In this document: piece by piece, positions 13,001-25,000 of the stretch
How positions within the stretch are numbered: position 1 is the first letter of the stretch
Layout of the letters: every line of letters starts with the position of its first letter
Assembly: GCF_030936135.1 (NCBI RefSeq)
Contig: NC_082603.1
Location: 24,580,880-24,644,879, forward strand
Reading direction: 5' to 3'
Source of the DNA: Gavia stellata
Taxonomy: Eukaryota; Chordata; Aves; Gaviiformes; Gaviidae
DNA length: 64,000 bases
Notes under the pieces: model-generated
The model's database searches: none
The model's input: only the letters and a program-made list of their open reading frames with translations
Told to the model about the DNA's origin: nothing
Program-made: the position numbers and the translations under genes

Positions 13001-16000
13001 GCTCGGAGCTGGTCATGGCAGTGACAGTTTAGTGCTGGCTGGGGAGCGCTGGCAGCCCTGCTGGCAGGTTCGGGCAGACAGAGACATGTCCACACCGTGG
13101 TACAGTGGGGGACTTGCACAGAGCTGATGGCCACTGGCTTGGCCCTTCTCTTCGCTTGCAAAGTCTCCGCTCCAAGAGCACTCGGGACTTCAGCCTTCGT
13201 CCTGATGCCACAGGCTGGGAGGAGAGTCCCTGTAAGCAGTAAAGGCTCCGGGGTGCGTCCCCTTGCACAAAGCAGCCTTCCAGTAGGGAAAGCTGGGCGG
13301 GAGCCCTGGGAGAGCATCAGGAAGGATGGATGCCATGGCAGCTGCTGCTGCTGAGTTGATGCCTGGCACTGATTCAGGCTGTGCTTGCAGGTATGTGAAC
13401 ACCCTCCTGAAGCTCATCCCCCCTGTGCTGGGGCTCCAAGAGCAGCTGCGCCAGGCAGTCCAGAGCGGGGACATGGAGACATCACATGGGATCTGCCGCA
13501 TCGCTGTGGCCTTGGGGGAGAACCACTCCCGGTGAGTGCTGGGGACAGTCCCCAGGAGAGGGAATGAGCTTGGAGCAGCCTGCTGTTCCCCATGTGCTGC
13601 TTTGTCCAGGGCTTGTCCTGCACCCGGTGATGTGTGTCAGGGCAGGATAGCCAGGCTTGCAGCAGTGGTGCCACCCTGACCATGCTCTCTGTTCCCCAGG
13701 GCCCTCCTGGACCAGGTTGAGCACTGGCAGAGCTTTCTGGCCCTGGTTAACATGATCATGTTCTGCACCGGCATCCCCGGGCACTACCCTGTCAACGAAA
13801 CCACCAGCTCCTTGACGCTCACCTTCTGGTACACGCTGCAGGTCAGTGGCCATCGTGGGGCAGCCTGCCTGGATCCTGCACTCCAGGCAGGCCCAGAGGC
13901 ACCAGTGCATGTGGACTGGGGTCTGGCCTGGCTGCGTTTGGGCCTCAGGAATTTCCAATGCCCCCGCTCCTTGCCCTGCGCTCGCGGCCACTGCAGGGCA
14001 CGTAACTCAGAAATGCTGGCCCCGTGGCTTGCCTTTTCCACCCCCAGTCTTCCTTGGAAGTGGGAGCCAGCTTTTAAGGGCCTCGTTAACATAACTAATT
14101 AAAACTTCATGCTGGTTTTTTTTTTCCGGCAGCAGACCTGTTTGTTGAGCTCCTTGCTACATGGATGGCTGCACTGGCCGTAGGCAGGGAGGAGAGCGCG
14201 TGCCGGCTTACTGCGGGCTAGACCCTGCTGCCGGGCTGGTGGTTGTGGTCTCTCAGAGGAGGAAGGAGAGGGCTGGGGGCTGCCTGTGGCTGCCCAGTGT
14301 GGGGTCCCTCTCCCAGGGTCAGTGTTCCTTGCGCCAACAGAGCAGCCCTGCCGTGCTGTGCTCTATTTTTAGCCCCCGTTCATCCCCCCAGCTCCATTCC
14401 TCTGCAATCTGATGCGGTGCGGCTGAACGTGGGCAGGGAGGGGGGCAATGTCTGCACTGTGCTGGCAGCTCCTCTGCTGTGCAGGGCCGGGCTGAGGCTC
14501 CCACCTCCTCTCGCTGCTTCTCTGAATGGGTCTGAGGATACGGGTGCAGGCAGGAGAGTGCTGTGCTCCCCAGGCACCCATCCCAGCCTGCCTCGCGGGG
14601 GTCCAAGGCATGTGTGCTCCTGATGCAGGCATGCTCCCGAGGCTAGGGCAGGGCAGTGCCATCCCGCTGTAACCGTGCTGTCCTCAAATGCCCAAGGGTC
14701 CACCTGGCTGCTGGGGCTTCTGGCATCTTGGCTCCAGATAACACTGCTGCTGCAAAAGGGCTCGGCCTCAGGTGGAAGTGCAACCTCCGAGGTGTGACAG
14801 GTCCCACCAGCCCTGGGAGATGCCCCTGAGCCCCCCATGCAGCGGGCAGCCTGGCTCCATTTTCTTTCCCCTGCAACACCTGATGCATCCTACCTCCTCC
14901 TACCACCAGGACGACATCCTCTCCTTCGAACCGGACAAGCAAGCGGTGTACCAGCAGGTCTACAGGCCAGTCTACTTCCAGCTGGTGGATGTACTGCTGC
15001 ACAAAGCCCAGTTCCCCTCTGATGAGGAATATGGCTTCTGGTCTTCGGATGAGAAGGAGCAGTTTCGGATATACAGGTACAGCTGGGAGGTTTGGGTTTG
15101 CTCAACAGGCAGGCGAGGATGCAGGCAGCATTCTGCCTCCCTGGAGCCTGAACACCACGGGGAGACCCGAGGAGGGACACGGAGGAGATTCCTTCCACCT
15201 AGAGCTGTTTTAGCTGTGGTGGTGATATGGAAACAAGCCGATGTTTTGGCATGGCACTAGTTGTGTTCCACGTTTGAGCTGGGCAGTGTCCTTGTGCAGG
15301 CAGCACCTGCGTCCTGCCTGGCAGCAGGAGGGGAATTAACATGTCTACGTGTGGAGCACTCTGCAGGGCATGGGGACAGTGTTTGGAGACCCTCCATGTT
15401 CTCTGCAGGGTGGACATCTCTGACACGCTGATGTACGTGTATGAGATGCTGGGTGCTGAGCTCCTCAGCAGCCTCTATGACAAACTGGGACGTCTCCTGA
15501 CCAACACGGAGCAGCCGTCCACATGGCAGGTGAGCGAGGGGACCCAGCCACCAGTCTGATGGCTACCAGCCCCTCAGGGACCTATCCTCGCCACAGGGTG
15601 TTGAGAGCAAAAGGATGTGATAGAAACAAGGAGCATGACCACCTTACCAGCACACACGTGGGCTCTCTGGGGTCTGCTGGGAGGAGGAACAGGTCATCTT
15701 CTGCCTCCTTCTCCTTAGTGCTGCCCAGGGACCAGCCTCCTCGGCTGCTGCAGGGGGGACTGAGCTAGTGCCCGGGGCTGGGGTGGGCATCGAGGGTCAA
15801 CACATGGCTCTGACGGTGCCTCTCCTGCCCTGGCAGCACACGGAGGCCTTGCTCTACGGCTTCCAGTCCATCGCCGAGACCATTGATGTGAACTACTCCG
15901 ACGTGGTGCCGGGATTGATCGGCCTCATTCCCCGGATCAGCATCAGCAATGTGCAGCTCGCCGACACTGTCATGTTCACTATCGGTGAGGCTTTTGCTTG

Positions 16001-19000
16001 TGTGCAGTCTGGGCTGGGGAGGGGGAGGCCCTCTGAGAGTGCTCCTGCCCAGCAATAACAGCAGCAAAAAGCAAAGCTGAGCATCCCAGGACACAGGGAG
16101 TAAGAGCCCGCAGCTTAGTCCTCCAATCTGATCCCGTCTGTGTGTGCAGGGGCCCTGTCGGAGTGGCTGGCTGATCACCCTGTCATGATTAACAACGTGC
16201 TGCCGCTGGTGCTCCAAGCCTTGGGCAACCCTGAGCTCTCCATCTCTAGCGTCTCCACCCTGAAGAAGATCTGCCGGGAGTGCAAGTACGACCTGCCACC
16301 CTATGCCGCCAACATCGTTGCTGTGTCACAGGTAGGAGCTGGATGCAGATGGACGTGTGGCGGCGAGCTGGGATGTGCTCTGTGCAAACCCTTTTCTCTC
16401 CATGGGTCAGGGCAGGGGGACGCAAGGCAGCAGCTCAGGGCATCTTGCTTGGTGTGGGGGACTTGTTGTCCATCCTGTTCCTAGGCCTGGAGACCCAGGT
16501 GACTGGCCTTGTGTCCTCCTGTGAGTGCAGAAATGGCAGGCAGTGGCAGACATGACTGCCAAGGGGTCCACTGGGCTTGCACTTGGGCATCCATCCTTTC
16601 CCTGGGGTTTGTTTGCCTGTTGGGAGCGGCATCCTGACAGCTCTGCACCCGCCAGGCAGCTGGTGCCGCTGCTGAGCGTCTTGGCGGGCATCTTGGTGTT
16701 CAAGCCTCTGCGTAGAGACTGAGCTGGTCCCTGCAGTGCCAGGGCAGGTTGTCCCATGGTCTTTCTTGGCTGTCAAGATTTGGGACAGATGGGACTTGGA
16801 GTCCCAAGGCACTCCAAGGAGGGCTGGGATGTGCATGGGAGCAGAGCGGGGCTGGTGGAGGGCATGAGCCTTTGCTCTTAGTGCCCGGGGGACACCATCG
16901 CTGGGGTAAGGAAGCCCTGGCTGAGGTTGGCTCCTCATGCTGTCCTGCTGCAGAGCCTGTCCAAGTCAGGACCTCCCCTCACTGGGTGGCTGAGGGGGCT
17001 GGCTCAGGGAAAAGCTTACCAGGGGACAAGGATTTTGCTCCCTGCCTGTGGCAAGTTGTGGGGAGGCTGTGCAGAGCTGCGTGCCACTTGTTTATGCCCA
17101 CACTGATGTGAGTTGTCTTGAACTCTGGCATCAGTCCTGCCTCCTGGAAGGGAAGGAGCTTTCTGCAGCACTCATCCTCCTCTTTCTCTCTCCCCTTCCC
17201 TTCGGCAGGAGGTGTTGATGAAGCAGATTCACAAGGTAAGAGGGGCTGGCTCACACCTCAGGCTGGTTCTGCTTGTTAGTTGCACTCAGCTGAAGACACG
17301 AGGCATGCCATCGCGAGCTGGGCTGTCCCTGGAGCAGAGCTCAGTGCTGCAGCCATCATGTGCAGGGCCAGGAGTACCTGCTGGCTGCCTCTTGCTGTGC
17401 TGCTGGGCTCCCACCGCACATGGGCTGGGGTCGCGCTGGCGGGTATGTCCCCGTAAAGAGGGAAGGCCCCAGGGAGACAACTCTAGCAGTTCCCAGTCCC
17501 TTCAAGCCCAAGGATGCTGAGATGGCAGGCATGTCGTCAAGAGGAAAAAGGAGGGCGATAAGTGTGGGGACAGAGCCCAGGCTGTGCCTGCGACCAGGAC
17601 AGGGTGGAATGCTCGACCCCATAGGGGCTGAGACAGGTCTGTGCAAAGGATGGTGTGCCGAGGTAGGGTGAGTGATGCCAGCATGGAGAACTCTGGGCAC
17701 CAAGTGGTCTTTCCTTGGTGAGTTGCTGGGAAGAGGCTGGGTGTGCTGGTGGGAGACCGCCCATTCCCTGGGTTCTGCCATGCTGGTAGGGACCTTCTCT
17801 CCTCTCTCGCAGCGAGATGCCCCTAGAGTGACCCAGATAGAGGAGCTCAGGAGCTGCGGCAGGCTGGGGTCCTGGCTTTGCTGGCTGGGCCCCTGGCAGC
17901 TGTCTTAGCTAGCATGTGTGTGGTAGGGCTGCAGGCTGGGCAGTGACCTGCCCTGTTGTGTCTCCTCTGTCCCAGACGAGCCAATGCATGTGGCTGATGC
18001 AGGCTCTCGGTTTCCTGCTCTCTGCGCTACAAGTGGAGGAGATCCTGAAGAACCTGCACTCCCTGATCACCCCCTACATTCAGCAGCTGGAAAAGCTGGC
18101 TGACGAAACGGTGAGTGCCCTTGTGCTACCTCCATCCAGAAGTAGCTTCTCCTGCTGGCTGTAGCCCTGGGGTTGCTGTCTTGAAGCAGCACTCTTGAAC
18201 ACGGGCTTAAGAGAGCGTGAGAAACACCTCTCTGGCACTTTGCCTCTGCAGTCATGGTTCCTCAGCATCCCAAAGGCACAACTGTGATTGAGCAGTGTGG
18301 TCTATGTCACACTTTGGCTTTATTTTCCCTGGCAGCCCAATCCCTCTAACAAGCTGGCCATCATCCACATCCTGGGCCTGCTCTCCAACTTGTTCACCAC
18401 CCTAGACATCAGCCACCATGATGATGACCATGAAAGCACCGAGGTCAAGAAGCTGCCAGTGCAGCAAGGACCCAACCCAGTGAGTACAGCAGGGGCTCGA
18501 TGCTCTTTGCCACAGCCTGGCCAAAGCCTCGCAATTCACTGCTGGTACCAGGAGAGGGGTGTTAATGGGGAATGCAGCATGTACCATGAAGAGGGTAGTG
18601 CTGGTGCATTCCAGCTAACACAAGTCCTTCAGTTCATCCCACCGCTCCTGAGGTGGACAGAGGTGACCTGCAGGATCCCTCTTGTCTGGGCGCTGCTCTG
18701 GAGGACAGCCCGGGTGCTGCCTGCCAGCTATGAGCTGTGCCAGGATGCTTCAGCAGGGAAGAAAGCTGCCCAGCTTCGGAGGGTGGAGGAGGCAGTGGTG
18801 CCTGAAGGATTGAGTCCAGCCAGTGCTTAGTCTTGAATCTCCCCTCCCCGGTGCCATGGCAGCCGATTCTCTTCAATCCCTCTCGTTCCTTACAGGTGGT
18901 GGTGGTTCTGCAGCAAGTCTTCCAGCTCATACAGAAGGTTCTCAGCAAGTGGCTGAATGATGCCCAGGTGGTGGAGGTAACCAGGCTCCTCCTGTGTACT

Positions 19001-22000
19001 GCCTGCAGCTCTGCCTGTCCTTGCTGACCTGAACTGGGAACAGCAAAGGACAGACTCTGGGTGCCCTGTAAGAGGGATGTCTTGCTGGGTTGTCTGGACC
19101 AGTGCTGCTTGCTGTCACCAGCAGTGTCTGGCCGTTCTTGTTTGTCTTGTGCCCCCATTAGTTCTGCTCCTCTCCAGTTACAGAGGCCCTGCCATGAGCA
19201 GGGAGATGGGGGTCTATGAAACCTGTGTTCCCTAAGGGGATAGCTCTGCTCTGACCTGGACCTGTATCATCTGGTGTTTCTCCAGTTGGCTCAGTTCAGT
19301 AATGCCCAGGTGCAGCGTCCCACCAGCCACTGTTCCCCTTGGCCCTCGGGGAGTTGTCCTGCTACAGTGGGTGTTTCCCAGTCTCTGGGAGCATCCTGTG
19401 CTGAGCCCTCTGCCTGGCTGGTCCCCGTGCCCATTGGCAGCTCTTCTCTCCCTTGGGACCCATCTGTCAAGCCCTGCCCCCCCCAGGAGAGTTCTCCAGA
19501 TGCCCATTGCTCATGCGGTCTCTCTTCTCCCGCAGTCCGTCTGTGCCATCTTTGAGAAGTCCGTGAAGACTCTCCTGGATGATTTTGCCCCCATGGTCCC
19601 TCAGCTGTGCGAGATGCTGGGGCAGATGTACAGCACCATCCCCCAGGCCTCTGCCATCGACCTCACCCGGCAGGTACGGAGCCGCACTTGGGGCTGGGGC
19701 TGCCACTCCCCAGGGAGCCCAGGGGCATGCAGGACCAGCAGCAGCTTCAGTCCTTCTCTCTCTCTTGCAGCTGGTTCACATCTTTGCCCATGAGCCTGCC
19801 CACTTCCCTCCCATCAAGGCCCTCTTCTTGCTCGTTACCTCAGTCACGCTGACCCTCTTCCAGCAAGGTACGTGGGATTAACACTTCTTCGTGCTGGGGC
19901 TGTTGTCAGGCTGTTGCATGCATGGAGTCTGGAGGCGTCTTACCAGGAATGGCTGTTTTCACTCCTAGCTAAGCTAATGGGGCCATCTCTGTTTCTTGGA
20001 TTCATCCCAACCCCTGGAAGGTGGGTACCTTCCCTGCAGGGCAGCAGAAACAGGAAACCCCCGGGTGAGACTCTGGACTGCCGTGACAGCCCTGCTTCTG
20101 CAGCAGGGCTGGGTGTCGCGTGCTGCAAGGGTCGAGCCGGAGCTCCAGTCCTGCTTGGCAGGGAGGCTGTGCTCTCTAGGAGATCCTGGGGCTCCTCCCA
20201 GGGTCAGTGGTGCTCATAGTGGCCAGGAATCAAGCCCTCGCATGAGCAGGAGGGAAGTGTGTGTGAATATCTGGGAAAGGACCTTTTCAGAGTCGCTGCT
20301 GGCCACCGAGTCGCTGCTGTGATGCTGAGGATGCTGGTGTCCTCCCGCCGGGCAGGGGCCCCTCTTCGACTCGCTGCCTGCACTACAAAAAGCAAATGGG
20401 CTTAGGACAGGCCCCCCCATGGCCCCCCTCAGCCTCTTGGTGACTTGCCCCATGATGGGGACAAACGTACCTTGGAGCTGCTGGCTCTGGTCTTTCAGCA
20501 GCTCTGTTTACAGTCCCCAAGGGGTCTTGTCCTTTGCTGACAGCCAGGTGCTGGGTAGGGTGATGCCTTCCCCCAGTACAAGGCTCAGAGCTCTCTAGAG
20601 AGGTGGGGGAGGCGTGAGGACCCCTGCTTCATCATCACGCCACGGTCCGAGCAAATCCCACTGTGCTGAGGTGTCACTGGCATCAGCGGCAAGCGAGCCG
20701 GGCTTACCCGGAGATCAAGTCCTCGCTTCTGCCAGTGGCGTGTGGATGTGTGTACACTGAAACCCTCTTGGCTCGGCACCTGGGGAGGCAGCGATGCCTC
20801 CGGGCAGCAGCGGGCATGTCTGCAGGAGGAAAGGGGAGGGGACAGAGCCCGAGCTGTGCCAATGCTTGGAAGCGAGCTTCGCTCAGGCAAGCAGCCGTCC
20901 AGCTCGCTGTGTGCCCAGGACTGTGCGCCCCGTGAGTCCCCTCTGGTGGGTGGCCAGCCCTGAGCAGGGCAAGCGGCAGGAGAGGGGGGGACGCCTGACT
21001 CCGCAGGGGCCGAGACGTGTCTGTGCACAGAGTCAGATGCCAAGGTAGGGTGAGTGGTGCTGGCATGGAGATCTCTGGGCACTGAGCTGCTCTCTCCCAG
21101 GAGGATGCTGGAGGAGACCTCCAAGGGGGTTCTGAACTCAGGGTCTCGGAGAGCATCTGGAAATGGGGTGGGAGGGCGACTGTGCCAGGGGCTCCTGAGC
21201 AGCTGGTGCTGGTGACAAGCATGTGCACGCCTGAGCCCGGCCGGGCCTGTCAAGCGTTTGCTGAGGTGGTGTCGTTCACTTGCAGTTATCTTCCAGGACC
21301 AAACGGTGCTCTGAAGACACCCGCTCAGTCCCCACAGCGCAAAAGCTCTAATTCTCCTTGTGGAGATGGTGCCCAGCTAGCCCCTGCTCCTCCTCCTCTT
21401 CTTCCTCCCTAAGGACATGAAGATCTCCTCCTTGGCTCTGCAGAGCCCAGGTGCTAGCTGGAGACCCTGGGGCTTCAGACCCTTTCCTTTGCAGTTTCTT
21501 TCTGTTCTTGGGTTCTCCAAGTTTCATGATTTTTTGTATGTTTTGTTTCTTTAACTTGCTTCAAGCTGCTCATGTTGCCCATCCCCTTCCCCACACACCC
21601 TTCCTCCCTTACACTCCTGTTTTCACTTGTAAATTCTTTCTGTATCACATAACTATATGATGTTGAGTTGCTGTTTGTATGATTTTTCTCTTAAGTTACA
21701 TCTTTATTATATTTTAGGGCCCAGGGATCATCCTGATATTGTTGATTCATTTATGCAACTCCTGGCACAGGTGTGTTTTAGTTTCTTATTCATTCACTTT
21801 CTGTTCTCTCTCTTTCTCTTTTTAATTCAATTTAAACCTATTTTTAGCTTTCTGTTGACAACGTTTTTTTCCTTTTAGTTGAATATCGAGTTTCTCCATC
21901 TGTTTCCGTGGAAGTTGAAAACAAAACATTCTCCTTTAGTTCTGGGTTCGCACCATCCCCAGGGCAGTGCCCTCCTCTGCAGGGCAGCCTCCAGCTGCCA

Positions 22001-25000
22001 CCCTCTCGCTTTCCCGAAGCCAGTGCAGGGCGCTTGGGGCTGCTGCCATGGTCACCGTCGGGTGACAGACAAATTAGAGCATTACGTGGATGTTTTCTGA
22101 CCCGTTTGCCTGCCCTGCGACGGGTCCTCTGGGGCGGGGACAGGCTGAGCTGGCTGCCTTGCCCCAGAGCTGGTGGGAGGAAGCCCCTGCCTGCAGTAGC
22201 AGGCAGCTGCCGGGGTTTGGCTCTGAGCAACACGCTTGTGATGGCCTCTGGACCTGCCAGGGTGCCACGCTGCCTCCCGACCCGGTAGCCTCTTGGGGTG
22301 GTGGCAGCTCCTGCGCCTGCAGCCTGGTAGCACTCCCGTGCCGCTGGCTCGGCGGTGCGCGGGGATGGTTTGCGTTGGCGTGGCAGGGGCCACAGGCTGG
22401 CTCGCGGGACTGGCACTTGTGTCACCACTGGTGGTGGGCAGGCAGGGCCGGCGCTATGCTCTGTGTGTATATACACCTGTTGGGAACAGCGGGAGCCCAG
22501 CGTGCTCCTCAGCCCACCATGGCCCTTGAAGGAGAAGCCCTGATGTCCTTGATGCACTCAGTGCCCCCGTCGGAGATGCGCCCCCGGCACCTACCCAGAG
22601 GGTGGATCAGTGGCGAGGAGGGGCCTGGCAGAGTCACTTTCTGCTTCGTTTCTGTAATGGTGAGACCTCTAACCACATGCTGGCCCCGTGGCTGTGCAGG
22701 AACACCCACCCAGGCAGCTGCCAGAGCTGTGGCTGTCCTGCCCTTGCCAGCAGCCCTTGAACGGTGCCTGGCATGCCCGGGTGCTAAGCTGTCATCTCCC
22801 TCCGATGGCAGCTCTGTCCTCGTGTGGGCCTTGCAGGATGGAGCGGGCAAGGGGGCTGCACCTCAACCCCCGGGCAGGGTCTGCTCCTCATGGGTCTCAC
22901 CTTGATGCCCAGATCCCACGGAGACCCATCGCATCTCGCAAGCTGTATCACAGTGTGTTTTCTTCCCTGCTTTTCCTTTTGAAAGACGTAATATAATCAA
23001 GATTATCGGAAAGCATTTACAGCTTTTGCTGATGCCGGTTTTGGAAGCTGTGACCTTTTAACAAGGTTTTTGAACGTGGTGGTGGAATTGGTGAATGGGG
23101 TCTGTGCATGAAGTTCATGGAGATTTCCTCCTTGGGTGCTCAGTGCTGGTGGGACCTCCGCTCAAGCACTGTGCCCAGTTTGGGGCACAGCATTTCTGTA
23201 GATGCAGACCAGAGAGCACAGAGAAAAGCATCTGGGAAGGTGACCACATTGTATACATGGTGAGGAGGAAAGGCTGATGGGAGCCTTAGGAGCTGCATGA
23301 GTCTTGGGGTGTGTAATGTCCCAGTTGTAGCTAAAAACCTCTTTTCTGTTCTCCTTGAGTGGGACAAACAGTCATGGGAGGAAATCATGGAAAAGGATCC
23401 AGGTTAGGCAGTAGGAGATCTTTCTAACAGCGTGGGGAAGAACTGGAAAATCACTTGGGGAGCTGCTGTCGCTTGGAGGGCTTGAAAGGACTCAACAAGC
23501 CTGTTGCTCCTGGAGGGCAGGTAGAGGTGATCCTGCTGGGGTGGGGTGGGGGGGCAGTGGGTAGGGGATTAGGTGACCTTGAGAGACTCTTCCAAGGCTC
23601 TTTGCTGTTTCTTTGGAAAGTGCTGAGTTTCTCTCTGGCTTGGGGTCCTTCTCTGTGTCTGGACACAGCACATTTCTGCTCTCTTGGAGAGAAAAGTGCA
23701 ACCATGCTGCCCTTCCATGGGGTGTGCTGTGAGAGCAAACACCACCCATCCCGGCTGCTGGGGAAGCTGTTACATGCTGCCCTCATGGGCAGGATCTGCA
23801 GGCAGTGCTGGGGCAGCGTGCCGGCAGCCAGCCTGGTCCCTGGCATGCCAGTCTCCAGATAGCCCACGTCCTTTGGAAGTCCTGTTACAGGAGCAGCTCA
23901 GAGGCTCCTACCTCCATGGCTGCTCCATCACGGATCACTGCAAGATGTGTGATGTGCTGCCAGCCCACTGCCACCCACAGCCACTCAAGACCTAATGTTT
24001 TCCTGGGCTTTTTATTCCAGCAACCCCACAGAGACCAAAGGATCCCATCCCTGTCCCCTCTTCTCACATAGAGGACTTGTTTCAAGGTTTCCTCCTCTTC
24101 CTTGGCCTGCCCCTCTTCCCAGACTGATGATCTGGTGGCGTGCTTTGAAACCCATCAAGAAATGGCCTTGCCATCCCTGCTTGGCTCCTTGCTCTCAGGA
24201 CTTCAAGAGCTGTCTGATGGCAGAGGTGGGTCCAGCCTGTCCTCTTCCAGAGGACCATGCTCTGTGGTGATGCTCTTGAGCATTTGTAGATTCAAGGACT
24301 AAAGTCGGAGCGAACTGCAGATCCCTTCAGATCCAATTTTCATGTAGCAGAGGCTGTGTTTTCATCCCAGCCTGCTCCACCTACGGAGCCCTTGGCAAAG
24401 TAATGCATCTTCCAGAGCAGCAGTGAGTCTGGACCCAAGAGTGTGTCAAGGTGGAGACTTCGGCACTTCCCTGACTGTCTTCGCCTGTGATTGATCACGT
24501 TGGTGGAAATATCCTCCCTGTTTCAAATTTGTCTGGTTTGTCCTTGCAGGCAGTGTTTTTGTCCTTCCCCTCTGCCAGTAAGTACTCTCTTACCTTCTGA
24601 TAACTCAGAAGAAGATCCTACCTCCTGATATCTGCACATCAGCACTCTGTCACCAACTCACAGGGAGCCATGTCTCTGCGTGACAGGATTTCAGTTGACT
24701 TTGCAGTATATTTATTTGGGCTTGGTTGCAGCCCATGGGACAGCCCAGTTGGTGTGGCTGATCATTTTGCCACCGATGTTAATTGGCAATCCACTCTTGA
24801 CGATGGCTCGCTGATCACGAGACCATGCTGACTTAAACCAAATGCCTTACAGATACTGGAGACCCTGGAGTTACTGTTACTACTCAAAGCTAAGTATAAA
24901 ATAATCAGTCTGCCATAAGGCTGCACAGAGCGGTGCTGGCACCCTTTGCAGTGAGATCTGTTCTCAGCTGCTCCCCTCCTGCCTCCACTGTGTGCTGGGA

